From G020348385 sp964410125 (GTDB lineage Bacteria > Acidobacteriota > Aminicenantia > Aminicenantales > Aminicenantaceae), in contig CAYPGQ010000001.1 in assembly GCA_964410125.1 (NCBI GenBank), forward strand, positions 62,001 through 126,000: a stretch of 64,000 nt of DNA. The letters run 5' to 3'. The notes beneath the pieces were generated by a model that did no database searches, was not told the origin of the DNA, and saw only the letters and a list, made by a program, of their open reading frames with translations. Positions 25,679 to 35,131 of the stretch are shown piece by piece; within the stretch, counting starts at the first letter, position 1, and each line of letters opens with the position of its first letter. The translations under genes were made by a program, and so were the position numbers.

Positions 25679-26614
25679 TCACTTCAAACTCTCTATTATT
25701 TTTTCGGCAATAGGCGCATTCTTGTTTTTTGGATCCAACTTGATAAACTTCTGAAGATGCTCTTTTGCTCTTTCAGATTCCCCCTGGCCGATAGAGATGA
25801 TTCCGAGATGATAATAGGCATCAGCATACTCTTCATCCAGTGAGAGTAAGTTTTCGAACACAGTTTTAGCTTCCGTGCTTTTTCCAAGATTTATCAACAC
25901 CACACCAAAGTTATAATGGGTTGTGATATCTTGATCACCCAATTCAACAGATTTTTGATAAAATTCTCTGGCTTTTTCGTAGTTCTGCTGCCTCGCATGG
26001 ATCTTGGCAGTCCTAGCATAAGGAAGTACAAAATCAGGCTTGAGTTCAATGGTTTTCTGATAATCTAAAATGGCTTCTTCTGCGTTGCTATTTTTTTCTT
26101 GAGCTAGCCCTCTGTAAAAATAGGGCAAGGGATTGGCTTGATCTTCTGATATCAGTTCTGAAAATTTCCTGACAGCATCTTCATATATGCCTTTTTCTAA
26201 CAGGGCCATCGCTTCTTTTGCCTTTTTCACAGATTCAGGAACCCGGCTGATCGAGTTTTCAAGAATCCTAAGCTCAAAATCAGTCTGAATTGTATCGCCA
26301 AGTCTCACTCGTATTGTTTTTGATGTGGGCAGAAATCCTTCTTTTTCAATAGTGAATTTGTAATACCCAGGCGTTAGGCCTCCTTTATAATAATTTCCTT
26401 TTTTATCCGATCGAAGCTCATATTTCATTGCGTCATTTTTTGAGTTCACCAAGATTATTTTGACTTTGGCTATAGCTTTACCTGTCTTGGCATCCTTTAC
26501 GAATCCTTTTACGGCACCAGTAGTGCCGCTTTGGGATCCTATAAAAAAAACACATAAGTAACAAACAAGAAAAATGAACAAAATCAAATGGGTAAACTTG
26601 TTGTGTACTCTCAT
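25679..26614 (-). CDS. Exported carboxypeptidase-regulatory-like/TPR protein
   Basis: 311 residues: a hydrophobic signal segment, a carboxypeptidase-regulatory-like domain at about 33-115 (V-K-G-F-V-K-D-A-K-T-G-K-A-I; G-Y-Y-K-F-T-I-E-K-E-G-F), and then four to five TPR repeats from about residue 130 (A-L-L-E-K-G-I-Y-E-D-A; Y-F-Y-R-G-L-A-Q-E). It is a likely periplasmic scaffold or adaptor. Its ATG overlaps the stop of the upstream GWxTD/TPR gene by 4 bases (ATGA), so the pair is translationally coupled. A role in assembling the partner GWxTD protein is inferred from this coupling only. Confidence 0.82.
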   Translation of the reverse strand: MRVHNKFTHLILFIFLVCYLCVFFIGSQSGTTGAVKGFVKDAKTGKAIAKVKIILVNSKNDAMKYELRSDKKGNYYKGGLTPGYYKFTIEKEGFLPTSKTIRVRLGDTIQTDFELRILENSISRVPESVKKAKEAMALLEKGIYEDAVRKFSELISEDQANPLPYFYRGLAQEKNSNAEEAILDYQKTIELKPDFVLPYARTAKIHARQQNYEKAREFYQKSVELGDQDITTHYNFGVVLINLGKSTEAKTVFENLLSLDEEYADAYYHLGIISIGQGESERAKEHLQKFIKLDPKNKNAPIAEKIIESLK

Positions 26615-28599
26615 TGAGTTACTCCTGATCGAAGTTTTTCTTCTTTCTTGATTGCAGATTCATTTTGTATTTTTTTGGCCCTGTCAAAATACACTTTGGC
26701 TTTTTCTCTCTCTCCCAATGAGAGAAAAATGGCCCCGAGAACTTGATTGATTTTGACAGTATCTCCATAGTTCCTAAGCTGCTCAAAGTATTCTGCGGCT
26801 TTTTCCAATTGTTTGAGTTCTAAGGAAGAATTGCCAAGGAGAAGGAGGACAGAATAGTCTTTTGTGACATTTTCTCCTCCGAGAAGTTCAACAACTTTTT
26901 CGTAATCCTTGTTTCGATAATATGCACGCGAGATGACAGGAAGCGTTTTTGCATTCCATAACTCTTGTGGCAGTTTATTAAAGTATTCAATGGCAGTTTC
27001 CAGATCATCAATATTCAAGTACTGCCGAGCCAATTCAAATATATAGGAATTCCCGGATGAAGGCGTATCAGACCACTCAAACCATCTCGGTTTTTCTATA
27101 ATCAAGGGAAGAACAGCTATGATTTTTTTATAAATTTCAGTACTCTCGTGTTTAACTATCAAATGGTAGTGGCTTGACCTCAAATCTGCCAAAGGATGTT
27201 TAAAAACATAGTAGCTGCCTTGTTTCTCGATATCTGTTATCTCGACAACATCACTTTCATCGTCAAACCGGACGAGTTGGACATCGGGTTTCTTCTCCGT
27301 CAATACTATTCCCACTATTGAATCGGTTTTATTGAATCCTAATCTCGGATCAGAAAATATTTTATGCCGGTCGGTACAAAAAGGCATATAATTGTCAGAA
27401 TGGATTTTTTCCGCTTTATAACCCACCAAAACAGGAACAGTTTGATCTGAAATATTAACCTTCTCCTTATGGCTAAAAAATTCTTCCTTGGTCTTATTTA
27501 AAAATACTATGCTGACATTAAAATCCCCCTCTATGATCGGCACAAAATCTCTGAATATGGCCTTATTATCTTCAATATTTTTTTGCTCATGGTCTGTGAG
27601 TCGAAATTCAATTTTTCTTTCTTTCTGATATATAGTCCTTCCATCAAGATCTGCTATTCTTAAGGTAACCTGCAAATTTGCTGTATGCAGGTTATCCGCA
27701 ACCTTTATTGTGTGAATAACATCAGGCATTATGGCGTAATTCAAGAATTTATTCCCTCTATTCTCACTTATGGATATTTGTCCGGATCCTCCAACTTCAT
27801 TTACCGAATATGATACATCTACAATCCCTTCGACGGATCCAAAATTTCGAAGATAGTTATTTGCCGCTTCTTTTTCAGGTAAAGAAAATATTTGTGCAAA
27901 AACGAAGTTCGACGAGGTGGCTGATGCCGGAAAATTGGGACTGCCCTCTCCCGGGATAACTGACAAAGTGGCTTGGGCAAGTTCAGAGTAACTTCCACTG
28001 ATCTCTCTATAAGCGCTAAGTCGAGAAATTTTACCGGAATTATAACTTGGGGAAAGGATATCTATAGCCGAATGAATTCCTGGATAAAACAACTCATAGT
28101 CCCCAACATCTCTTCTTTTATAGAATAGCAGATTCATAACCGGCGGCAGCCCCGGTCTTTCCTCAGAATGATATGTCCATAATTCGCACTCTACCATCTG
28201 TTCGGCCCCGACATAGTTGCTCCTCTCGAACGGCTTACCCAAAATCATGTATATTCTCCCTCGATCGGATCTAATTCCGCGCAAACGGTTTTTCACGTAG
28301 CTGAGCCGTTTATAGTAATCTAATTTATACTCATTTTGAGGCGTTTTGAGCTCAGGATCTCTAGCTCTCCAGAACGAGTTAATAAACCTCATCCTGTCTT
28401 CTTCTGTCTTCAAGCTTTTAAATACTTTTTCTTCTGCTTTAGTGATGATTGGCTCTACATCTTCCAGCCATTGCTGCCAAGACTCTGCTTCTTGACTAAA
28501 GACAGAAGCAAAGCTTAAAAAAGATAGGGCGAGGATAAAAAGAGGGTATCTCAACAATTCTGAACCAGAAAATTTACTCCAGGAGCGGGCGCTTCTCAT
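26611..28599 (-). CDS. GWxTD-domain protein with C-terminal TPR region
   Basis: 662 residues. A signal-like segment near residues 15-35 is followed by the GWxTD block, here degenerate as G-I-R-S-D-R-G-R-I-Y-M-I-L-G-K-P, with upstream W-R-A-R-D-P-E and downstream C-E-L-W-T-Y. A beta-rich middle and TPR-like helices from about 530 (L-A-R-Q-Y-L-N-I-D-D-L-E-T-A) complete it. The start ATG lies inside the end of the Lrp gene (26-base overlap); a later TTG is an alternative. Together with the Lrp regulator and the TPR gene it forms a three-gene run. The GWxTD protein at 1139 lacks the TPR part. Function unknown; location probably periplasmic. Confidence 0.83.
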   Translation of the reverse strand: MRSARSWSKFSGSELLRYPLFILALSFLSFASVFSQEAESWQQWLEDVEPIITKAEEKVFKSLKTEEDRMRFINSFWRARDPELKTPQNEYKLDYYKRLSYVKNRLRGIRSDRGRIYMILGKPFERSNYVGAEQMVECELWTYHSEERPGLPPVMNLLFYKRRDVGDYELFYPGIHSAIDILSPSYNSGKISRLSAYREISGSYSELAQATLSVIPGEGSPNFPASATSSNFVFAQIFSLPEKEAANNYLRNFGSVEGIVDVSYSVNEVGGSGQISISENRGNKFLNYAIMPDVIHTIKVADNLHTANLQVTLRIADLDGRTIYQKERKIEFRLTDHEQKNIEDNKAIFRDFVPIIEGDFNVSIVFLNKTKEEFFSHKEKVNISDQTVPVLVGYKAEKIHSDNYMPFCTDRHKIFSDPRLGFNKTDSIVGIVLTEKKPDVQLVRFDDESDVVEITDIEKQGSYYVFKHPLADLRSSHYHLIVKHESTEIYKKIIAVLPLIIEKPRWFEWSDTPSSGNSYIFELARQYLNIDDLETAIEYFNKLPQELWNAKTLPVISRAYYRNKDYEKVVELLGGENVTKDYSVLLLLGNSSLELKQLEKAAEYFEQLRNYGDTVKINQVLGAIFLSLGEREKAKVYFDRAKKIQNESAIKKEEKLRSGVTQ

Positions 28600-29026
28600 C
28601 TTTAATCACATTGAGAACGACATGAGTGACAACTCTTTCGATGTGCGGCACCGTTAGTTTTGTCTTTAAAAAATTGTCCAGCTCTTTACGCTCCTTAAAA
28701 TAGCAGATGAGGATTGCCTCCCACTCTCCTGTAATATCGAATATCAACTTGACCGGAGGCAAATCCTTTAATGCCTTATAAACACTTTTCAGCTTTCCAT
28801 GAGCAATACGTAAAGCCACGATAGCAACGAGGTCAAAACCAAGCATGACTTCGTCCACATCAGGGATGTAGCCCTTCAAAAGACCGGACTTTTCCATTTT
28901 TTTAACGTTGTTATAAACAGCTGTTGTTGACGTCTCAACTTCCTTTGCCACGCTTCGAAAGCTTTTTCTGGCATTCTCAGTAAGAGAGATTAATATCTTT
29001 CGTTCTAATTCGCTTATCATTTTCAC
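28574..29026 (-). CDS. Lrp/AsnC family transcriptional regulator
   Basis: 150 residues, normal for the family. The N-terminal winged helix-turn-helix reads L-E-R-K-I-L-I-S-L-T-E-N-A-R-K-S-F-R-S-V-A-K-E-V with S-T-T-A-V-Y-N-N-V-K-K-M-E as recognition helix; the C-terminal half (residues 65-145) is the RAM ligand-binding alpha/beta domain with G-F-D-L-V-A-I-V-A-L-R and F-D-I-T-G-E-W-E-A-I-L. It is the first gene of the run with the GWxTD and TPR genes, which it probably regulates along with itself. The ligand is unknown; amino acids are usual. 131 bases of AT-rich sequence separate it from the BNR gene, enough for an independent promoter. Confidence 0.88.
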   Translation of the reverse strand: MKMISELERKILISLTENARKSFRSVAKEVETSTTAVYNNVKKMEKSGLLKGYIPDVDEVMLGFDLVAIVALRIAHGKLKSVYKALKDLPPVKLIFDITGEWEAILICYFKERKELDNFLKTKLTVPHIERVVTHVVLNVIKDEKRPLLE

Positions 29027-29157
29027 CTCTTTTTTTAAAATTACAAGAAAATCAATAAAATGTAAAGTTTAAAAGGTATTTTCCTGAATACTATTCTCCA
29101 AATATACTTAAATAATCACATCTTTAAACTAATTATACCATAAAGACCTAACCTGTA

Positions 29158-31965
29158 TTATTTATCGAACCAATAATCTGGGAGTATAACTGCTTTTCTC
29201 TTTAACACTTTTCCGTCAGCCATCAACGCTATTGTATATTCACCTGGTTTGACACGATAATACGCATACAGCCGGTCTGTTAAGCCCGGAGGCTGATGGA
29301 CTCTTGTCTGTAATGATCGGCCCCATTTGTCCACCTCTTCATCAGGATCGCCATACCATTCCACAGTGTCGTAGTAATCGAAGAATTCCTCGTCTTCCTC
29401 CATGAATTTTTGCCATCTTTCCCAACGGGCAATTTCCTTTTGAGTCCTCTCTCTCCGCCAGGTCATCCCCCACTCTACTCTGTTCAGGCTTTGTGTATTC
29501 GATCCAGAAAATTCATTGATGATCCGTTTTTTATCATAAACAACAAACTTCACATCCCCTTTTATTGGCTGTTTCAGGTAATAGTTAATCACTACAGAAT
29601 GGGACTCGTTTTCGCCGGCAAAGTTTTGGGCGCTTGTGGCTTTCTGGCTGGGCATGATCCACTGCACCTTCGGTTCAATGGCGAACATGTAGACATCTTT
29701 CAATAAAACATCCGGAGTTAATTCCTGCAAGGGAGAGATGCCAGTGATGAAAAATCCCCTGCCGTGTGTTCCCACAACAAGATCATTCTCCCTTGGATGG
29801 ATCACAAGATCATGCACTGGGATGGTTGGCATATTATTTTTCATCTTAGTCCAGTTTTGCCCCCCATCTATGGTGACATACACAGCCTTATCCGTTCCGA
29901 TAAACAGCAAATGTGGATTTTTGTGGTCCTCGCGAATGACATTGACCGATTCCTCGGGCAAATTACTGACAATTGAGGTCCATGTATCTCCAAAATCTAA
30001 GGTTTTGTAGACAAAAGGCCTGAAATCATCATTGTGAAATCCTGTATAGGTTAAGTAGGCTGTTCCTGCATCAAAATGGGAAGCGATGATTCTGCTGACC
30101 CAATATCCCGGATTTTTTGGAATCCGGTCATCCAACTTCGTCCAAGTTTTCCCCTCATTTCTTGTTAAATGGACATTCCCATCATCCGTTCCGACCCAGA
30201 TCACACCCTTTTCAACAGGCGATTCATCTATAGTTGTTATCGTGCAATACTGGACAGCACCCACTCCTTTGATCTTTTGAGGATCGTTTGTGGTCAAATC
30301 CGGGCTTATTTGCTCCCAGCTTTCCCCCCTATTGGAAGAACGAAGGACCATGTTGGCCCCATGATAAATTACTTCTGGATTGTGAGGGGAAAGCAAAAAA
30401 GGAGCGTTCCAATTAAACCTAACGCCAGATTCCCTTTCTATCTGGATATGTTTTCTCTTCCCGGTCTTCTGATCGATCCGGCTTAGTCCGCCGAATTGGG
30501 ATTCACTGTACAACCAGCGGCTGTTGGTCGGATCGACCTGGTTATAAAATCCGTCTCCTCCTTGGACATGTTCCCAATCTTCGAACCGTATCGGGAAACG
30601 GCCCTTTTTTGTGCTGGGCCCCTTCCACGAGCCAAAATCCTGCATGCCGCCGTAGACATTGTATGGATAGTCCATGTCGACTCCGAGGGCATATAGTTGT
30701 GCCATGGACAATTCGTCCGGATGATACCAGTTTTTACCGGAATCATAGGTGATGGCCATTCCATAGTCATAGCCCATCAATATATGCCTGGAATCGTGGG
30801 GATCGATCCACAACACATGATTGTCTCCTCCGTAGCGAAAGGCTCTCCTCCAGGTTTTCCCTCCATCTGTCGATTCATCTGCCCGAGAACTCAACACAAA
30901 AACATGATCCTCATCGTTGGGATCGACAATGATCTGGCCGTAATAATTTGATCTGTTTCCGATGCTTTTCCCTTCCGGGCTGACCAGCCGCCAGGATTCC
31001 CCTCTGTCATCGCTGCGGTATATTCCGTGTCCGACTGTGGGTTTGCTCGCCGGTTTCCCTTCGAACAATTCCTTATAGCGTTTTTCATAAGACATGCCTG
31101 GTATGTTGGCATTATCTACTGTGGCATAAAGGATTTTCGGATTTTTGGGGTAAATGGCCAGACCGATTTTCCCGAGCATTCCCCCTGGAAGGCCATTGAT
31201 CAGTTTTTTCCATGTTTTCCCTTCATCGACTGTCTTGTGTATCCCGCTTCCTGGACCTGCTGTTCGAAAGGACCAGGCCCAACGCCTTCTGTCATAACTG
31301 GATGCATAAAGGATATCTGGATCGCCGGAATCCATTACAAGATCGGTGGCTCCTATATATCTATCATAAACAACAACCTCCAGTGATTTTTTCCATGTTT
31401 TCCCTCCATTTGACGTCTTGTATACACCTCGCTCGGTATTCTCGGAATAAAGATGCCCTTGGGCTGCCACATAAACAATATTTGGATTTTCAGGATGGAT
31501 CACGACACGGCCAATGTGATGGGATTCTTTTAATCCCATGTATTTCCAGGTCTTTCCTCCATCTGTAGATTTGTACATCCCGTTGCCAAAATATGTGCTA
31601 TTGCGAAGGTTGGCCTCACCTGTTCCGATCCACACGATGTTTGGATCGGATGGTGCGACTGCGATATCTCCGATGGATGAAATATTTTCATGATCAAAAA
31701 CAGGAAAAAAGGAATGCCCGTTATTGATCGTCTTCCACACTCCTCCCGGACCAGCTCCGACATAAAATGTATGAGAATCCTGTTTTGCTACAGCAAAGGC
31801 CACGACTCTCCCGCCCTGCCGAGTGGGGCCTATCTCCCGGGAATGAAAAAATTTCAAAAACTCCTCAGAGAGCTCCTGACCGAAAACATCCGATAGCAAT
31901 AGGGAAAAAATCACCATGAGCCCTATGCTTAAGTGTTTTAAAAGTAGCCTCTTTTTCAAAACCAT
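29158..31965 (-). CDS. Secreted BNR-repeat/sortilin-like beta-propeller protein
   Basis: About 935 residues from the ATG at 31965, which has AGGAGG 4 bases upstream, so the earlier ATG at 31983 is less likely. A signal peptide is followed by many Asp-box units (S-T-D-G-G-K-T-W, K-T-S-N-G-G-K-T-W, S-D-D-R-G-E-S-W, S-S-N-R-G-E-S-W, T-I-D-G-G-Q-N-W), which build one or two seven- to ten-bladed propellers as in VPS10/sortilin and sialidase-like glycosidases. No catalytic residues can be assigned. The last 180 residues have no Asp-boxes and include a segment rich in Trp/Glu. Similar proteins are common in Acidobacteriota, where they are annotated as glycosyl hydrolase or exo-alpha-sialidase without proof. 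Confidence 0.83.
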   Translation of the reverse strand: MVLKKRLLLKHLSIGLMVIFSLLLSDVFGQELSEEFLKFFHSREIGPTRQGGRVVAFAVAKQDSHTFYVGAGPGGVWKTINNGHSFFPVFDHENISSIGDIAVAPSDPNIVWIGTGEANLRNSTYFGNGMYKSTDGGKTWKYMGLKESHHIGRVVIHPENPNIVYVAAQGHLYSENTERGVYKTSNGGKTWKKSLEVVVYDRYIGATDLVMDSGDPDILYASSYDRRRWAWSFRTAGPGSGIHKTVDEGKTWKKLINGLPGGMLGKIGLAIYPKNPKILYATVDNANIPGMSYEKRYKELFEGKPASKPTVGHGIYRSDDRGESWRLVSPEGKSIGNRSNYYGQIIVDPNDEDHVFVLSSRADESTDGGKTWRRAFRYGGDNHVLWIDPHDSRHILMGYDYGMAITYDSGKNWYHPDELSMAQLYALGVDMDYPYNVYGGMQDFGSWKGPSTKKGRFPIRFEDWEHVQGGDGFYNQVDPTNSRWLYSESQFGGLSRIDQKTGKRKHIQIERESGVRFNWNAPFLLSPHNPEVIYHGANMVLRSSNRGESWEQISPDLTTNDPQKIKGVGAVQYCTITTIDESPVEKGVIWVGTDDGNVHLTRNEGKTWTKLDDRIPKNPGYWVSRIIASHFDAGTAYLTYTGFHNDDFRPFVYKTLDFGDTWTSIVSNLPEESVNVIREDHKNPHLLFIGTDKAVYVTIDGGQNWTKMKNNMPTIPVHDLVIHPRENDLVVGTHGRGFFITGISPLQELTPDVLLKDVYMFAIEPKVQWIMPSQKATSAQNFAGENESHSVVINYYLKQPIKGDVKFVVYDKKRIINEFSGSNTQSLNRVEWGMTWRRERTQKEIARWERWQKFMEEDEEFFDYYDTVEWYGDPDEEVDKWGRSLQTRVHQPPGLTDRLYAYYRVKPGEYTIALMADGKVLKRKAVILPDYWFDK

Positions 31966-32029
31966 CACGCCTCCTAAATACAAAATATTTCTTTCTTGTA
32001 GACTTATCGCAACTGTTTCGGGCTTCAGC

Positions 32030-33412
32030 TCACCTGATCACATGCCACTTGTGTTCTTGTGGCCGGGCAAGGTATTGCAATCCATCTTTCGTGAAAGCTG
32101 TGATCTGTCCGATGCCCAACTCGACACCGTGTTTCCAACCGGGAACAGCAATTCTGGTGTGCGGTTCAAAGGCATAAAGGGTGTTGAAATGCAGCTTATG
32201 ATTATTCGTCACGATCGACGTGGGATAATAGCCAGTGCCTGATGTCATGCCGGCAACATAGGATTTCCTGTCAAACATATAACCTCCCAGCCAGAAACGC
32301 CATATGTACATCGGGGGAGGATGAAATCCCAATTCGGTCTCGATGATCCCCTCCTCCGGAATTATCTTCCTGGATGCTGCGACAATTTCCTTCCCTGTGC
32401 GCCTTACCTTGAATTCTTTCCTGAACAGATCCTGGATTCGGTTGACTTTTCGCAACGCCTCTTTCAATGGCTCTGGGACATCGGTCTCGCCTTTTTTCAA
32501 TACGTAGGCATGCTGGTGAGAATCGGTAATCAGTCCGTACAAATAAAGATCGGTATCACAACTGACAACATCGCCTCGTCGAATGATTACGCTGACTCCA
32601 TTGTTAGTTCTTCCGTTTCGAAAAAATTCGGGAGGATCATCATATTTGGCCATGTTTTTTTCATTTCTCTGCACATTGATGGTGGGATAGTTTTCCATAT
32701 CCAGGCCCAGTTCCAGGTATTTATGCAGGACCCACCAGTTCAAATCTTCTGTCGTTGTGACATCAGGAATAACCACTTTATTCGAAAACGCCTCGGCAAT
32801 AACCTCATTGGCGACTCTTTGCACATGACGGTAAACACTTATCCTTTCTGGGCCGACTGTCTCAAGCCATCTCACTCCCAATGTCCAGGAATCAATGGAC
32901 CGAGAGGCATACTTTTTCCCCAGGGCCAAGATCATTTTTTCCTTGTTATATTGATCAATGGCGATTGTGTTGGGATCCCGCTCTTTCACTAATTCTGAAA
33001 TATGTTCATAATCCCGGGGTTCCACATTTTCGATCTTTTTTCCTGTGTCATAAAACATAAGAAATCTAGGAAGTCTTTGCGAGCCTGGAGGAGCATATTT
33101 GCTGGGATAGGTCAAACCCTGATGATTCGCAGGTAAAAGAGAAACATAAACCGGACCTTGATTATTATAATAAAGATCGGCTTCATCATCGCGGATGATC
33201 CACATATCGATACCCTGTTCCCTCATTACCATCGGAAGCACATGCATTATTTTCCATTTCCACCACTTTTCTGTGAGCTTCACCCTTTCTCGCAGGGGCA
33301 AAATATTCTTGCTGTCTTCGATCGCTACAATTTGGGCTTGAATAAAAATCTGACTTGTCAAAATCCCCAATATCAATACAAACAAAAACCATAATAAACC
33401 TTTTTTGCTCAT
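32030..33412 (-). CDS. M24-family (Xaa-Pro aminopeptidase-like) secreted protein
   Basis: 460 residues with a signal peptide (S-K-K-G-L-L-W-F-L-F-V-L then cleavage near A-Q-I). The N-terminal creatinase-like domain has W-I-I-R-D-D-E-A-D and the C-terminal pita-bread domain shows G-D-V-V-S-C-D-T-D-L-Y-L-Y-G-L-I-T-D-S-H-Q-H-A-Y-V-L, where D-x-D...T-D usually give the first metal ligands. The later H-x-x-G and E ligands are hard to recognise: the region Y-A-F-E-P-H-T and G-V-E-L-G-I-G may hold the two Glu. It may be a peptidase with a divergent site or an inactive relative. AGGAGG lies 4 bases before the ATG. A fragment of an M28 peptidase gene lies directly upstream. Confidence 0.75.
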   Translation of the reverse strand: MSKKGLLWFLFVLILGILTSQIFIQAQIVAIEDSKNILPLRERVKLTEKWWKWKIMHVLPMVMREQGIDMWIIRDDEADLYYNNQGPVYVSLLPANHQGLTYPSKYAPPGSQRLPRFLMFYDTGKKIENVEPRDYEHISELVKERDPNTIAIDQYNKEKMILALGKKYASRSIDSWTLGVRWLETVGPERISVYRHVQRVANEVIAEAFSNKVVIPDVTTTEDLNWWVLHKYLELGLDMENYPTINVQRNEKNMAKYDDPPEFFRNGRTNNGVSVIIRRGDVVSCDTDLYLYGLITDSHQHAYVLKKGETDVPEPLKEALRKVNRIQDLFRKEFKVRRTGKEIVAASRKIIPEEGIIETELGFHPPPMYIWRFWLGGYMFDRKSYVAGMTSGTGYYPTSIVTNNHKLHFNTLYAFEPHTRIAVPGWKHGVELGIGQITAFTKDGLQYLARPQEHKWHVIR

Positions 33413-33431
33413 CGTTCCTCCTCCTATTTAC

Positions 33432-33647
33432 CTATTTATGCCATCGCCTATTGTTTTTCATTTGATTGGGCGTTCTCGGGAGTTTCTGATCCTGCATGGC
33501 CGCGTTATATGCGAAACTCGCGCGGTTGAATCCCTCGTCCCTGATATTTTCTATCATTTCGTAATCGATTTTTTCCTGGGATGACACTAAAAAAGAACTG
33601 AGAATTCCGAATGCAACCACCGACAAATATTTTCCATATTTTTTCAT
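33432..33647 (-). pseudogene. M28 peptidase remnant with in-frame internal deletion
   Basis: A 71-codon open frame with a perfect AGGAGG and a signal peptide. The part after the signal, K-I-D-Y-E-M-I-E-N-I-R-D-E-G-F-N-R, matches the mature N-terminus of secreted M28 peptidases of this group, which continue for about 450 residues. Here it joins at once A-S-F-A-Y-N-A-A-M-Q-D-Q-K-L-P-R-T-P, which resembles the extreme C-terminus of the same proteins. The whole catalytic domain is thus missing without a frameshift. The expression signals are intact, so a short secreted peptide may still be made. It lies 20 bases upstream of the M24 gene and probably once formed an operon with it. Confidence 0.6.
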
Positions 33648-33855
33648 TCGTCCTCCTTTTCAATTAGCTTGAATTAAAATTAAATATGTCCGCTCAATAG
33701 GAAGGCCTTTATCCAACATATCCGCACCAAATAATGATTTTTGTCCACCTTTTCACGTTTGAGCTTTTCATACTACCACTTTTCTGTCTTGTTTATCTAG
33801 GAAAGTTTTACTATTCTATAGAGAATATGTCCAAAATCTCAATGGAGATTCAAGA

Positions 33856-35127
33856 ATGATTAAAACCACCAAAACCGCCCCAAAATTGGACCGCCGTCAG
33901 TTTCTGAAGATAAGCACACTGGCGACTGCATCCGGAGCCTTGATGGGAACGAGTGCAAATTGCTTTCCTGTTAAAATCACAGACAAATGCAAACGAATGG
34001 ACCAAAAAAACACGATTTTTGCGAGGCAGCTCTGGGACTTTGAATTTGTTAAAAGAATCGAAGCATCCATCGATAGATCAAGCATTGAAGCCCTGGAAAA
34101 AGTGAAAGGATGGACTCCTCTGGATGAGGCATTGGATGAAGCAGCATGGGCTCTGGACCATAAATTCGCCTCGGAGAGCGAAAACGGCCAGCCCCATTCC
34201 CAAGCTTATGAATGGGATGAACCTGTACGAAGAAATAAAGTTGAATTCCAAAATCCCAAAGATGCCAGCAGAAAAATCAAAAAAGCTGCACGCTACCTTG
34301 GGGCAGATCTCGTTGGAATTTCCCCCTATGATCCTCTCTGGACTTACTCCCGGCTGATCAAAGAAAACTTCGAATCGGAGCCAGACTCAGATGGAAGGCC
34401 AGAATTAGAGCATTTTGTCCCAGAATTTCCGTTTGAGCCAAAATCTGTTGTGGTCATTGCTGTTGAAATGGACTATGAAACAATCGCGCTTTCTCCATCA
34501 TCCCTCGAAGGGGCAGCCACTGGCCTCGGGTACTCCCGAATGTGCTCTGTGGGATATTCGGTGGCAACTTTCATTCGAGCCCTGGGGTATCGAGCTTTTG
34601 CCAACGGGAACGATGTTTCCTTGAGCATTCCTTATGCAATCGCAGCTGGATTAGGTGAACTGGGCCGCCACGGTTTATTGATAACTCCGGAATACGGACC
34701 CCGAGTGAGATTGGTGAAGATTTTCACTGAACTGGAGCTCAAACCTGACAAGCCCAAGACTTTTGGAGTATGGGAATTCTGTAAACACTGTAAGCGCTGC
34801 GCTGATTCCTGTCCTTCCCAGGCCATTTCAACGGGTGAACCCACATTGGAGGGCAAAACGATTTCCAACAATCCAGGTGTCTTGAAGTGGTATATCAATC
34901 CTGAAAAATGCATCCAGTTCTGGAGGGAGAACGGATCAGACTGTGCCAACTGCATAACAGCCTGCCCTTTTAATAAACTTCCGATGTGGCATCATCAGCT
35001 TTCGGCAGGAATAGCAGCTCTTCCGGCTGCACCAATACACACGTTAATGGCTAAAATGGATAAATTCTTCGGATTCGGGGATATCAATAACAGACGGGCG
35101 AACGCAGCCTTCTGGGACGAGGATTGA
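33856..35127 (+). CDS. rdhA: Reductive dehalogenase catalytic subunit (RdhA-like)
   Basis: RdhA enzymes remove halogen from organohalides with a corrinoid and two [4Fe-4S] clusters, at the outer face of the cytoplasmic membrane. This 423-residue protein has a Tat signal (L-D-R-R-Q-F-L-K), the A-A-R-Y-L-G-A-D-L-V-G-I block of the corrinoid domain, and both cluster motifs near the end: C-K-H-C-K-R-C-A-D-S-C-P and C-x10-C-A-N-C-I-T-A-C-P. It is somewhat shorter than classical respiratory RdhA (about 450-550). GGAGA lies 7 bases before the ATG. RdhB- and RdhC-like genes follow at 4 and 21 bases. The halogenated substrate, and whether the enzyme is respiratory, cannot be told; queuosine-pathway QueG is a remote alternative, excluded by the Tat signal. 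Confidence 0.85.
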   Translation: MIKTTKTAPKLDRRQFLKISTLATASGALMGTSANCFPVKITDKCKRMDQKNTIFARQLWDFEFVKRIEASIDRSSIEALEKVKGWTPLDEALDEAAWALDHKFASESENGQPHSQAYEWDEPVRRNKVEFQNPKDASRKIKKAARYLGADLVGISPYDPLWTYSRLIKENFESEPDSDGRPELEHFVPEFPFEPKSVVVIAVEMDYETIALSPSSLEGAATGLGYSRMCSVGYSVATFIRALGYRAFANGNDVSLSIPYAIAAGLGELGRHGLLITPEYGPRVRLVKIFTELELKPDKPKTFGVWEFCKHCKRCADSCPSQAISTGEPTLEGKTISNNPGVLKWYINPEKCIQFWRENGSDCANCITACPFNKLPMWHHQLSAGIAALPAAPIHTLMAKMDKFFGFGDINNRRANAAFWDED

Positions 35128-35131
35128 TACA

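Noticed and set aside
33432..33647. A novel small secreted peptide gene
   Set aside because: Both ends match those of M28 peptidases, so internal deletion explains it more simply; a secondary function is not excluded.
33648..33855. A CRP/FNR-type dehalobox upstream of rdhA
   Set aside because: No TTGAT-N4-ATCAA-like palindrome is present; only AT-rich sequence without a convincing promoter.
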